The translations under genes were made by a program, and so were the position numbers. From Symbiodinium natans (Eukaryota > Sar > Dinophyceae > Suessiales > Symbiodiniaceae), in assembly GCA_905221605.1 (NCBI GenBank), contig CAJNDS010002510.1:1-64000 (forward strand): DNA of 64,000 bases, read 5' to 3'. The notes below the pieces were generated by a model, which saw only the letters and a program-made list of their open reading frames with translations, was not told the DNA's origin and searched no databases. This document shows positions 47,700-58,324 of the stretch, piece by piece; the first letter of the stretch is position 1; each line of letters starts with the position of its first letter.

Positions 47700-48998
47700 A
47701 TCTTCCGCTCAGCGGAGTTGCTAGCTTCCGCAGCCTCGCCAATTCGAGGCGGCCAAGCTGCACAACAAGACAGGGTTTGGGCTTCGGGTTTAATTTAGGG
47801 TTCAGCGTTTAGGGTCCAAGGTTTAGGGTTCGGGGTTATAAGGTGCTTGCGGCTGGTTTTGTTCGGTTTTCAGATTCAGGGACGGCTGCAAGGGGCTTTT
47901 ACCCTCCCGAAGGCCCAAAAAAACACCGACCCGACTAGTGTACGGAGCTTGGGGGATAAATGAAATTCTGCAAATGGGATTGTAGACTACAGTATAATCA
48001 AAAGGTATTTTTCTATACAGTTTGAACTCATAAACCCCGATAGAATTAGAACCTTAAAACTTCTACATGCTATAACAATGTCTTTTCACTTTTTAACTCT
48101 GCGAGGCTTTAGGCAGGCAAACTACATGAAGACGAGATCTGCCTTTACGAAAAGCCTTGCGGGCTTGAGAATAATGTAACATAGCACAGAAAATAAAGCG
48201 AGGCTTTGCTACAGGCATTCTTGCAAAACAGAGGAAAGGCAGAGTCTAGTTTTGCATACTGAAATATGGCGTGGCAAGAGATTTCCATAGTAGAGTGAAA
48301 GAATAGAGTGCACTACTTAGAGCTAGCTAGGTTTCTGGGCTTCAAGTTACAGTGCAAAAGGAAAACATACATTTGTTCCCCTAAAGGGCGATCCATACCT
48401 AAACCCTAGACCCTAAAGCACCATCCCTTTCCACATCCACAGAGCGCGGGGTTGCGCACCAACCAGCCAGCCCGCAGAGAACGCGGAAAATGACGAATTG
48501 CAGCTAAATTTGGGTTTCCTTGTAAATCGTTGAAAACTCCCAGTAAGCTCAGAAAAAATGGGAAACAGCAGTCCCTGAAATCCGAAGCAAAAGTCCGCAA
48601 TCTAAACCCTAAATACTAAACCCTAACCTCAGCGCCCCAACACAAGGAAGCAGCTGTTTGTCACCGGAAGCACGCATGCAACCAACTACATGAACCTGCG
48701 CTAGCAGTTTAGGGTTTAGGTTTTAAGGTTAGGATTTAGCCAAGTTAGGGTTCATCTATCCGTGGTGGAGCGTGTCGTGATAGTATCCGCAAAGGACAAT
48801 CTATATATATATATATATACATATACATATTATGCCGGCGTAGACCCCAAACAGTAAAGAAGGCCAGAAGAGCACCGACACTCCCGGGGACAAAACGTAC
48901 AAAAGTTCGTGGGGGCCGAATTCCCTTGGGGTCAAAAAGACGCCAACCACTGGGGGATTCGGCTTTGCACGCGTGTGGAACTTGGGGTCAAAAAGGCC
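47700..48998. other. Spacer with decayed telomere-type repeats and a TA microsatellite
   Basis: Degenerate TTTAGGG at 47775-47835, 48605-48625 (CCCTAAA) and 48710-48755. (TA)n at 48802-48820. 47950-48400 is AT-richer unique sequence. No gene recognised; a 64-codon minus frame at 48406-48600 is unsupported. Confidence 0.6.
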
Positions 48999-49870
48999 CG
49001 TGGCCAACCACTGGGGCCTGAAGAGGCCACAAGAGGCCGGAACGGAATTCGCGCGAAACCACAGCGCGAGCCTTGAAACGAAGGCCCCGCCCCACCGTTG
49101 CTGCCCGCAACCTAAGTGGCCCCTCCCAGAAGTGGCCAGAAGAGGCTCGAGCAAGCCAGAAGAGGCCGGAATTCACGCGAAACCACAACGCAACGCAGCG
49201 GGAGCGTGGAAACGAAGGCCCCGCCCACCGCGTGCGCCGTTGCGGTCGGCAACCTGAGCGACTGAGCGGCCCCCCCAGAAGAGGCCTGAAGAGGCCACGA
49301 GAGGCCGGAATTCGGCCGAAACAACACAGCGGGAGCATCGAAACGCAACGGAATTCACGCGAAACCACAGCGGGAGCATCGAAACGCAACAGAATTCGCG
49401 CGAAACCACAGCGGGAGCGTCGAAACCAAGGCCCCGTCCCACCGCGTGCGACGTTGCGGTCGGCAACCTAAGTGGCCCCCCCAGAAGAGGCCTGAAGGGG
49501 CCACGAGAGGCCGGAATTCACACGAAACCACAGCGGGAGCATCGAGATGCAACGGAATTCGCGCGAAACCACAGCGGCAGCATCGAAACGCAACGGAATT
49601 CGCGCGAAACCACAACGGGAGCGTCGAAACCAAGGCCCCGTCTCACCGCGCACGCCGTTGCTGTCGGCAACCTAAGTGGCCCGCCCAGGGCCTGAAGACT
49701 GCCTGAAGAGGCCACGAGAGGCCGGAATTCGGCCGAAACCACAGGGGGAGCATCGAAATGCAACGGAATTCGCGCGAAACCACAGCGGGAGCATCGAAAC
49801 GCAACGGAATTCGCGCGAAACCACAGCGGGAGCGTCGAAACCAAGGCCCCGTCCCACCGCCGCGCGCGCT
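48999..49870. repeat. GC-rich tandem array with 40-bp and larger nested units
   Basis: A subunit GAATTCGCGCGAAACCACAG + CGGGAGCATCGAAACGCAAC recurs at least nine times, grouped in larger units that also contain GGCCACGAGAGGCCGGAATTC and a GTTGCGGTCGGCAACCTAAG segment. Several minus-strand frames stay open because the unit lacks stops, giving WFRANSV/RIPLHFD-type peptides that change frame between copies. Confidence 0.95.
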
Positions 49871-49969
49871 GAACGTAAGAACCCCATTGCGCAAGCACTG
49901 TTTGGGGAATATATGTATATATGTATATGTTTATGGTCGCCCCCCCCCCTCAAGATCCACCCCCATTAT

Positions 49970-50125
49970 TTTGTTCTCAAATTCACACCATGAATATATT
50001 CTCCATCCTGTCTATCACTCAGTACTACACTTTCAATCCAGTCGATCCATTTTCCGAGGAAGGGCACAGAACTGATCGCCTTTCTGTCTCATTGGGCGCA
50101 AAACACGAAAAGCCCCTGCAGGCAT
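49970..50125 (+). repeat. Direct repeat copy 1 flanking a small gene
   Basis: TTTTGTTCTCAAATTCACAC ... CATTTTCCGAGGAAGGGCAC ... AAACACGAAAAGCCCCT matches 50918-51075, apart from small indels (copy 1 has an extra CCAGTCGAT, copy 2 an extra TGATGTGCAGGTCT). Confidence 0.9.
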
Positions 50126-50180
50126 GTGAAGAACGGATTTCCTTGCTAAACTCAGAGGTTCCGCCTAAGTAAGCGTCCTG

Positions 50181-50671
50181 TCAGTGGGTGAGTCGAAGAC
50201 TGAAGTGCGTGCAAGTACCGGGATGCAACGGCAAGTCGCTGAGGTTCGTGCTAAAGGGCACATGTCGGCCCTGCAGCTCCAGGCAAAAACTGGAAGTACG
50301 TAAATCATGCCCAGTGCGATGCCACACATCATCAGCAACCGCAAGCTTGATGTCGTCGACTGTTCCTGTAGCGGCCACTCTACAAAGCACAACATCCACA
50401 ATCGGAACATTGGTGACCATCACCGCCAGCCACTGGACCCTCGATTCTCGGTGTGTTCTCATCAAGCAGAAGACGAGCTCGCAGCCTGTGAGATCGATGC
50501 ATTCAGCTGATCACGCCTGGCTTGCAAGCGACCACGGATTTCCAGCTCCCTGTCTGCCAGAACGTCCTGAATTCGTTCTGCCACCATGACAAGTTGGTCC
50601 ATACTCAATGTACGGACCCACATCTCAAACGCTCTCATCTGCAACGCAGTGACCCTGGGAGGTGCGTCCAT
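50181..50671 (-). CDS. Small gene: helical N-terminus and ubiquitin-like C-terminus
   Basis: The first frame (50671-50462) starts MDAPPRVTALQMRAFEMWV and is helical (MDQLVMVAERIQDVLADREL). It stops at 50462. A second frame (50465-50181) reads VQWLAVMVTNVPIVDVVLCR, then ATGTVDDIKLAVAD, then LELQGRHVPFSTNLSDLPLH and THFSLRL, which follows the strand-helix-strand layout of ubiquitin-like domains. The frames join around TCTGCTTGATGAG, so either a short intron or a frameshift separates them. The unit sits between direct repeats at 49970 and 50918. Confidence 0.45.
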
Positions 50672-50917
50672 TGCAAAGCAAGTTGAGAAGAAGCTTGGGC
50701 CGCCACACTACGAACTCAGGGGAGATGTGAGCCAGGTCGTAGGACTGTCACTGTACAACAGCACCGATCCTTCAACGCTGGGTGGGAGGGCGGGACTTTC
50801 TATTCTGCTCACCTGACTCTCCAGGTGCTCTCTCAGGCTGAGCCAAAATTTTCTCACACATTCCATGGTGAAAAATTTTGTCTCAAAATAAAGGTTTGTA
50901 CTCAAGAGCACAATGCC

Positions 50918-51075
50918 CATATTTTGTTCTCAAATTCACACCATGAACATATTCTCCATCCTTTTTATCACTCAGTACTACACTTTCAATCCATTTTCCG
51001 AGGAAGGGCACAGAACCGATCGCCTGTCTGATGTGCAGGTCTTCTGTCTCATTGGGCGCAAAACACGAAAAGCCC
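50918..51075 (+). repeat. Direct repeat copy 2
   Basis: See copy 1 at 49970-50125. Confidence 0.9.
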
Positions 51076-51234
51076 CTCCTAGGTAAGGGGAGAAAAGAAG
51101 ACAGAAGTCCCTTCCTCGGTCAAGTAGCCTGGTTAACAAAGCAGTGCGCTTGTCTTAACACCTCACGCAAAGTTTCCACAACAACGTCATCGTGAATCCT
51201 TCCAGAATTTGGAAGACCCAAGAAGCAGCCGCGA

Positions 51235-52117
51235 CTCGGTGCATCATTTTTCATTCAAACGCGTTCACTGAGTCAGTGATTCTGCGGGCGCAACATATCA
51301 CTGTGGATACGGCCATTAGGCGCGCCGGACATCATGCCCAACCCTGTCCCTAAACCGCTCTCTCATCAGCGGAGCTGCATATTACAGCTAGACAGGTGGT
51401 CAAGCCTACATGCCATGTACAAGGTTCACGAACTGTGCAGCCAGCAACTGGGCAGGCTTAAAGAAGAGGAGACCCTAGTGCTGGCTTACTGTGAAGGCAA
51501 GTAGACTGTGCACTGCGCAAGTCTCTACCATGGGCCGACCAACGGCGCCTCGAGCCCTGGAGGTCCGTAGTGTAGCAGAAAGCTGCAGCAAAACGGCTTT
51601 CTCGCACTTACTCACCATGAGTTGCAGCATAACCAACCACACCAACGTAGAACGCTGCTGCAGAAAGGCTTTCTCGCACTTACTCACCAAGAGCGACAGC
51701 GCCCATAGACACGCAGAGGAACCACAGCAATGAGTACTGGTTGTAGGAGCACAGCAATCGCGTGCTACAACAAACAAGAAGTGCTCAGCAGCAAGGAAGA
51801 AGGGGTCCTCACGCATATCCGAGACCATTGCCACCACGTAACATACTGCAGAGGAGCCAGAAGAGCATGTTCAACTTCTCTGAAAATGGGTGCCCACGCA
51901 AGCCAATAAACGGCCAGACCGTCAAAGGTAGCTGCAGCAGGCTTTCTCGCGCTTACTCACCACAAAGCCACAGCACTTTCACCCGTTCGCAGAGAAACTG
52001 CCCAGTTCTGACAGGCGAATCCTCGTCACCAACTCATTGGCCTGCTCTGTCAGACCAAAAGATGCTGCAGCAGCAACACGGCTTTCTCGCTCTGACTCAC
52101 CATGAGCCACAGCACCA
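51235..52117 (+). repeat. Segmental duplication copy 1
   Basis: It starts CTCGGTGCATCATTTTTCAT and ends ACCAGGGGATGAC; copy 2 is 53154-54014. Point differences and small indels are scattered, for example TATCACTGTGGATACGG versus TGTCACTGTGGATGCGG. Internal short repeats AAAGGCTTTCTCGCACTTAC / ACTCACCA occur several times in each copy. Confidence 0.9.
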
Positions 52118-52289
52118 GGGGATGACTTGACGCAGCGTCTTCAAAATTGCAAACGATAGTGCAGGGGCCGAGAGGTCAGCACCCATCCCATCCAAACCAA
52201 TTCGTAGACCGGCACGATGTCCGGCGCCATGCGCCCCCCGCCATCTTCCCACCCGAGGGAAGCCGTGCGCTGTCAGCACGATGTAAAGG

Positions 52290-53179
52290 TCACTCCTCCA
52301 TGGGGGGCCCGGAGGAAACCCTCATGCCAGCCATCTGAGTGTCCTGCTGTAGTGTACTCGGAGTAGATGGCTCCCGGACTTGGGACCGGGACGAGCTCAA
52401 ACAATGTATAGGAGTAGTCATCGCCCCAAACTGCGCGGCCTCGCATGCCCATGAAAAGGTTTTTCGGCGCCCCAAAGGGGGCCGAAATGTAGCAGCAGCA
52501 TACCCATCCACGAATCCCTGCTTGCAGCGAACCACCAAATAGGGCCTCAACGAAAAACCGCCTCCAGTGGTAGGAGGATGAATGGTGCAAGGGCTCTCCA
52601 CTGCCAGTGGGATACTACAGGTGCTTGCCACATCGCGTAGCTCGCCTCATAAACCATTGCATATGTCGCCACATATTCAATGAACCATATCATGCTGCTC
52701 CAATGGAAGAGCACCAAGAGACAAAACATCAATAACCTGGGATAATTCTGCCAGCAAGAAAACGTGCCACAATGACGGCAGGCTCGAAGGCGATGGTAGA
52801 AGAAAACTGCAACTTCCTCCTGTCTCCACCAGCCACCTGCAAGACCATTGCTCAGCGTTGCTTCGCATGACATGCGCGAAAGATCAAGCTCACCTGGAGC
52901 CATGAAGCCCATGCAGGAGTGACCATCATAGCAGTTGACTTTCTTTCGTGGGCCGCGAATCGGCCACCCACAGAAAACTGAAGTGCGTAAGTCTGCAAAG
53001 CCTGCGAACACAGAATGCTGTCCAGGCATGCTTCTCGGCAAAGGTCCATACAAGAGTTCACGTAAAACCATGTCCATGAGAAAGCAGGCATGAAACCATG
53101 GCGAGAATAAAACAACTACCCCTACCCTAGGCTTGAGCAGCTCGTGGCACTTTCTCGGTGCATCATTTTTTTCATTCAA
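52290..53179 (-). CDS. Possible membrane-protein gene fragments
   Basis: The minus frame 53179-52547 contains PRLLMFCLLVLFHWSSMIWF and other hydrophobic stretches. Another frame (52590-52273) contains FVEALFGGSLQAGIRG, CCCYISAPFGAPKNLF and ELVPVPSPGAIYSEYT. They overlap and could be two exons. Part of the first (DLSRM...GGWWRQEEVAVFFYHRLR) is preserved in frame in an inverted copy at 54.2 kb. No family recognised. Confidence 0.35.
52780..52915 (-). repeat. Inverted repeat, left arm
   Basis: Its reverse complement matches 54165-54300 at about nine of ten positions (GCATGGGCTTCATGGCTCCA ... TTCTTCTACCATCGCCTTCG). Confidence 0.9.
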
Positions 53180-54014
53180 ACGCGTTCACTGAGTCAGTGA
53201 TTCTGCGGGCGCAACATGTCACTGTGGATGCGGCCATTGGGCGCGCCGGACATCATGCCCAACCCTGTCCCTAAACCGCTCTCTCATCAGCGAAGCTGCA
53301 TATTGCAGCCAGACAGGTGGTCAAGCCTACATGCCATGTACATGGTTCACGGACTGTGCAGCCAGCAACTGGGCAGGCTTAAAGAAGAGAAGACCCTAGT
53401 GCTGGCTCACTGTGAAGGCAAGTGGACTGTGCACTGCGCAAGTCTCTACCATGGGCCGACCAACGGCGCCTCGAGTCCTGGAGGTCCGTAGTGTAGCAGA
53501 AAGCTGCAGCAAAAAACGGCTTTCTCGCACTTACTCACCATGATTTGCAGCACAACCAACCACACCAACCTAGAACGCTGCTGCAGAAAGGCTTTCTCGC
53601 ACTTACTCACCAAGAGCGACAGCGCCCATAGACACACAGAGAACCACAGCAATGAGTACTGGTTGTAGGAGCACAGCAATCGCGTGCTACAACAAACAAG
53701 AAGTGCTCAGCAGCAAGGAAAAAGGGGTCCTCACGCATAACCAAGACCATTGCCACCACGCAACACACTGCAGAGAAGCCAGAAGAGCATGTTCAACTTA
53801 TCTGAAAATGGGTGCCCACGCAAGCCCAAAAAACGGCCAGACCGTCAAAGGCAGCTGCAGCAGGCTTTCTCCGCGCTTACTTTCCACAAAGCCACAGCAC
53901 TTTTACCCGTTTGCAGAGAAACTGCCCAGTTGTGACAGGCAAATCCTCGTCACCAACTCCACTGGCCTGCTCTGTCAAACAACTTACCATAAGTCACAGC
54001 ACTGCCAGGGGATG
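53154..54014 (+). repeat. Segmental duplication copy 2
   Basis: About 1.92 kb downstream of copy 1. Its right end (GATGACGCCCCCCGCCATCT) is fused to sequence found about 110 bp further on in copy 1 (52228), indicating an internal deletion in copy 2. Confidence 0.9.
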
Positions 54015-54164
54015 ACGCCCCCCGCCATCTTCCCACCCAAGGGATGGAAGGTTGGAAGCGGGGTACCAACAGTCAGTGTGCACAAGACAAAGGCGAAAGA
54101 AGGGCAAACCAAGCTTGCGGTGTTGAAATAGCTGAAATCCAAAGCCAAGTATGGATTTCTTCTT

Positions 54165-54300
54165 GCAAGCTGCATGGGCTTCATGGCTCCAAGCTTGATC
54201 TTTCGCGCATGTTATGCAAAGCAACGCTGAGCAACGGTCTTGCAGGTGGCTGGTGGAGACAGAAGGAAGTTGCAGTTTTCTTCTACCATCGCCTTCGAGG
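54165..54300 (+). repeat. Inverted repeat, right arm
   Basis: See 52780-52915. Confidence 0.9.
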
Positions 54301-54429
54301 CCAGTTTCTTGCGCGTCTGTGCAGTACGGATAGCTTTGGCGTGAGGTGTCTGCACTATGTCGCAGTATTCGCTTTTACCAAACCTTTCAACTTTGCGTGT
54401 GAAGTAGGAGCATGTTTTTGCACAGTCTG

Positions 54430-54803
54430 AGATCAATGTTTACCTTTTGAACGTCGTGCATCATTCTCGACTGGCCCAAACTGCACTTGTCAGGCCCCCG
54501 CTGAGGGCGCAAAATGTGGCTTGTGTTGATTTTGCCGTTGTGGACGGGGAAGGTGGGTGTTTGTTAGTTTGCGCTTCCTCTGGTTTGTAAGAGCGAGAAC
54601 GCCAGGGAAGTGCTTTGCGCATTGCGCTGCTTTGTCTGCTAGTAAGAGCGAGAACGCAGCAAAGGTTAGGCTTTCGAATAACAGCAGGAATGCAGAGAAC
54701 AGCATGAAAGCATGCATGTTTGTCCCAACAGGCTTAAGCACCGCCCTCAGTGCGAAAGCAGGAAAAGTGTAGACCGTGAGTGTTTTGTTTGTAGAGTGGG
54801 AAG
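54430..54803 (+). other. Region upstream of element 2 (LTR/leader candidate)
   Basis: GTAAGAGCGAGAACGC occurs twice (54587 and 54644) and a relative occurs at 14779. No repeat of this region is present downstream in the window, so LTR status cannot be tested. Confidence 0.4.
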
Positions 54804-57800
54804 ATGGCTGTAGAAGCCATGATTTTCAACATGGTAGCGGAGCTCCCCAGATCCCCTTTGGGAGCGATGAAGTTACCAGAAGTACAGAGAGAGTAGTGAT
54901 CGCAATTGCTTCCCTGGTTTTAGCTTCCGTGCTAGCATTTCTGGCACGAGACCTGATGAAAGAGATCATGAAGGTCGAGTACAGGAAAGAAACTGTGATG
55001 GAAGAAGATGAGCTGCCGAAGCTCTACTACGCCCCTTCGGGAGAGCGAACACATGCGAGAAGAGACTGCCATGGTCTCAGAAACAGCATGATCGTGAATG
55101 AGACGATCCCCTGCAGATTGTGTTGCCCCGACAGAATGTTCCTCCTGGAAAGACGAAGACACGAAGAAGGAGCAACGTTTATGCAAGCTGCAGGAAGATG
55201 GTTGTGGCTGAAGGTGTTCCTAGCCGGAGTCCTTCTAGCAACCTCCTTCACAGTGACCTTCGTGGTGAATGAAAGAGACGGAATCTCCATCGTCAAGTAT
55301 GCCAAGGAGATTGCCTCGGTGGATGTTGAGCCTGCCGGGATGAACAGAAAAAGAATGATAGCCTCGGTGGAAGTTGAGCCTGCCGGGAAGAACCAGGATG
55401 AGACACAGAATGGTGTCGACTATGTGAGAAAGGAAAAAGAAGAAGAAAGCGATCAGACGGAGCTGGCGAGTTGGTTCAGCATCCTCAGAAGCCCCAATAC
55501 GCACCTCAAGAAGCAATTCGAAAGTGGTTTCCTCGAGCACTACTACACGATCGTGGACAGCATGGAGTACAAGAATGCTGGAAAGAGAGAGATAAAGAAT
55601 GTCAAGCTCGGGATGAATGAAGAGGTTCCCCACTTAAAGAACAACGACATTTTCGAGTATGTGAAGTACCTTGCAGTCATTGCAGGAAGAAGCCTTGAGC
55701 CCGTGACGAGCTACGTCGTGCGCACGTGTCACCATCTATGCATCCTACTTGGGACCCCGATAGGCATGGTTACTTGGATCAGTCTATATTTTTGGGCCAA
55801 GATCAAACAAAAGAAAAGAGAGAAGAAGCAGAAGAAGCTGTCGAGGAGAGAAACGCGTCGTGCAGTACATGTTTGCTTGCAGTCCAAGAAGCTGTGCTTG
55901 TATTTGGTGTTGTTGTATACGCACATGCAGTGTGCAGTGGCAATGGAAGAAGCATTGAGACAATTGACAGAGATCACAGCTACAAACTCTCAGCAGATTC
56001 AGCAGCTGGCGCATGCAATGAGCAGTCAGCAAACGCAAGCAGGGACAGCGACGCAGCAGCTTCAAGAACTTGCAAATGCAATGGGTCAGCAGCGGCAGAT
56101 TATGCAAGAAGCATCAGTAGCGACAAACCAGGCATTGGCGCAGCAAGCAGAACTCACAGCGAATGCAGTTGCAGCTACAGCAAAGCTCACATCAGAAGCT
56201 GTGGAAAATGTTGCACGCCGAGCAGAGTCAAGAAGACCTGGAGATGTTGAACTTCACAAGCTGATCAAAGCCCCAGAAATGTTTGGACCCAGCACGTACA
56301 AAGAAGAACGAGATGGTTTTCTGGAGTTTCGAACGAAGATGAGAAGTTGGATTGGAGCGTTAGACAACGAGATCCTTGAGAAGATGAATGAGATAGAGAA
56401 AGATAGAGAAGCAGCACAAGACATGGAGGATTATACAGAAGAAGGTAAAGCCCAAGCGAGAAAGTTGCACTCCATCCTCACCTCCTACACCAAAGGAAGA
56501 CCATTGAGAACGATCAAGCAGGTAGCAAGCGAAAATGGATTTGAAGCTTGGAGAATGTTGGTTGAAGAGCATCAGCCCCACACGAGAGCAAGAAGCTTGC
56601 AACTCCTCAACTCAGTCCTCAACCACAAGTTCGATGCCAAGAAGTCAACTCAAGAGAACTTGCTGAAATTTGAAGAGATGATCGAAGAGTATGAACGAGC
56701 TAGCGGTTCAGTCATGGATGATGACTTGAAGGTGTCCGTTGTTCTAGGCGGCACAGATGGAGCAGTTCGTCAACATTTACTCTTGAACCAGAAGGAAACG
56801 TCAAAGTATGGCGCTCTTCGTCAGTATCTCTTGTCCTATGAACAAGCAACAAGGTGGACAACGACAGACCTGATCAACTCAGGAAGAGACCACCAAGGAC
56901 AGGCTGACATGGATATCAGCAGGATTGAAGATAAAGGAAAAGGAAAGGACAAGTACTACAAAGGAAAAGGCAAGTGGAGCCACAAAGGCAAAGGAAAGCA
57001 GTTTGGAGGATACAAAGGCAAGTTTGGAGGAAAGAAAGGCCGAGGAAAAGGCGAGTTCCAGTACTACAGGAAAGGACGAGGAAGAGGATTCAAAGGCAGA
57101 GGAAAGAAAGGACGAGGTTGGTCAAAAGGAAGAGGAAAAGGCTACAACAAAGGAGGAAAAGGAAAAGGACATGGTGCAGGTGTTTGCCACTACTGTCAAA
57201 AGCCAGGACATTTCGAAGCTCAGTGCAGGTTGAAGCAAAAGGACTTGCAAATGGGAACAGTCAGACAAGCCCAAGAAGATGATTCCCAAAGTGTTCGAAC
57301 GCAAAGCACCACACTCCCAAGTACTTCCTCAACGGCTACCTCAAGCAACTCGAGAAACACAGCAGCTACGAATCGAGCGACAGTGAGACAGATTTCCATG
57401 TTTCACATTGGAGAAGAGCCCGAGAACTTCCCCGAAGTCTTTGACCTTGATGAAAACGAAGATGAGATTGAGATTTCGTACTTCGGTGGTATTCTCCGTG
57501 TTGCAGAAGTGGAAGAGTACTTCATAGGAGAAGAAGATCAAGAAAGTGAAGATGAAGATGATGAACTGATGAGATGGTATTCAGAAGATCGAAAGGAATC
57601 ACGAGAAGAAGTTCAATTTGTTCGAGCTGTTGAAGAAATTTACGAAGGAAGTCCGCTTCACGAAAGGATTGAAGTCATTCTCGATTCAGGTGCAGATGCA
57701 TCTTTGGTTCCGATGTGGTTAAGCAGAGAAGGATTGATGATGAAAAGCAGCAAAAGAACAACCCTTCAAGATGCGCAGGGAAAGAGCGTCAGAACGGATG

Positions 57801-58324
57801 GTCAACGAATGTTGAATCTCACCTTCTGTGGTCGTGATGGTGCAGTCACGAAAGTCCAAGAAGCGTTCACAGTGGCAAGCGTTCTGAACCCACTGATAGC
57901 CATTGGCAAGTTGTTCCGAGCCGGTTGGCAACTCAAGAACGAAGAACAAGAAGGACTAACACTAACAGATGGTGAAGTTTGCATCCCTGTTCACTACCAC
58001 AAGAACTCGTTGGCGGCGTACGCATACGTTCAGACACCCTCAAAGATCTACAGGAAGATGTCGAACGATATCTGCGTGATCAGAACGATTGTGCAGTTGA
58101 ACAGCCACCTTCAAGGAGCCATTGACAAGCAAGAACCTGGATGGCACGATACAGACAGTTTGGTCATCGTGAAGCACTCCGAGAGACAGAAAAGATTTGA
58201 GAATCCATCATTTGTGTACAGCGCGAGAAATTTCCCTTTCAGAAGCACTCTGGTCAAAGAAGAAGAAGGCTGGAGAGCGATTGAAGTTTCAAAAAAAGTA
58301 CAACCAGAAGATGGATCCCTTTGA
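54776..58324 (+). CDS. gag-pro: Element 2 Gag-protease polyprotein with N-terminal membrane segments
   Basis: The frame opens after TAG at 54770 without an early ATG. An ATG at 54804 in another frame (MAVEAMIFNMVAELPRSPLG) may be the original start, with a shift near 54895. Numbering from 54776: hydrophobic helix 40-60, a Cys/His cluster (H93, C98, C113, C116, C117), a second helix 142-164 and further hydrophobic stretches near 315-340 and 368-382. After these come a Gln/Ala-rich coiled coil, a copia-type Gag domain, a Lys/Gly-rich basic tract and a CCHC knuckle (C804-x2-C807-x4-H812-x4-C817). The protease motif is LDSGADAS (D970). The ORF ends CTT TGA, where the integrase frame begins at +1. 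Confidence 0.8.
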   Translation: MSVLFVEWEDGCRSHDFQHGSGAPQIPFGSDEVTRSTERVVIAIASLVLASVLAFLARDLMKEIMKVEYRKETVMEEDELPKLYYAPSGERTHARRDCHGLRNSMIVNETIPCRLCCPDRMFLLERRRHEEGATFMQAAGRWLWLKVFLAGVLLATSFTVTFVVNERDGISIVKYAKEIASVDVEPAGMNRKRMIASVEVEPAGKNQDETQNGVDYVRKEKEEESDQTELASWFSILRSPNTHLKKQFESGFLEHYYTIVDSMEYKNAGKREIKNVKLGMNEEVPHLKNNDIFEYVKYLAVIAGRSLEPVTSYVVRTCHHLCILLGTPIGMVTWISLYFWAKIKQKKREKKQKKLSRRETRRAVHVCLQSKKLCLYLVLLYTHMQCAVAMEEALRQLTEITATNSQQIQQLAHAMSSQQTQAGTATQQLQELANAMGQQRQIMQEASVATNQALAQQAELTANAVAATAKLTSEAVENVARRAESRRPGDVELHKLIKAPEMFGPSTYKEERDGFLEFRTKMRSWIGALDNEILEKMNEIEKDREAAQDMEDYTEEGKAQARKLHSILTSYTKGRPLRTIKQVASENGFEAWRMLVEEHQPHTRARSLQLLNSVLNHKFDAKKSTQENLLKFEEMIEEYERASGSVMDDDLKVSVVLGGTDGAVRQHLLLNQKETSKYGALRQYLLSYEQATRWTTTDLINSGRDHQGQADMDISRIEDKGKGKDKYYKGKGKWSHKGKGKQFGGYKGKFGGKKGRGKGEFQYYRKGRGRGFKGRGKKGRGWSKGRGKGYNKGGKGKGHGAGVCHYCQKPGHFEAQCRLKQKDLQMGTVRQAQEDDSQSVRTQSTTLPSTSSTATSSNSRNTAATNRATVRQISMFHIGEEPENFPEVFDLDENEDEIEISYFGGILRVAEVEEYFIGEEDQESEDEDDELMRWYSEDRKESREEVQFVRAVEEIYEGSPLHERIEVILDSGADASLVPMWLSREGLMMKSSKRTTLQDAQGKSVRTDGQRMLNLTFCGRDGAVTKVQEAFTVASVLNPLIAIGKLFRAGWQLKNEEQEGLTLTDGEVCIPVHYHKNSLAAYAYVQTPSKIYRKMSNDICVIRTIVQLNSHLQGAIDKQEPGWHDTDSLVIVKHSERQKRFENPSFVYSARNFPFRSTLVKEEEGWRAIEVSKKVQPEDGSL

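Noticed and set aside
49073-49898. Overlapping ORFs with WFRANSV-type repeats
   Set aside because: They arise from a stop-free tandem unit; the frame changes between units and several frames are open.
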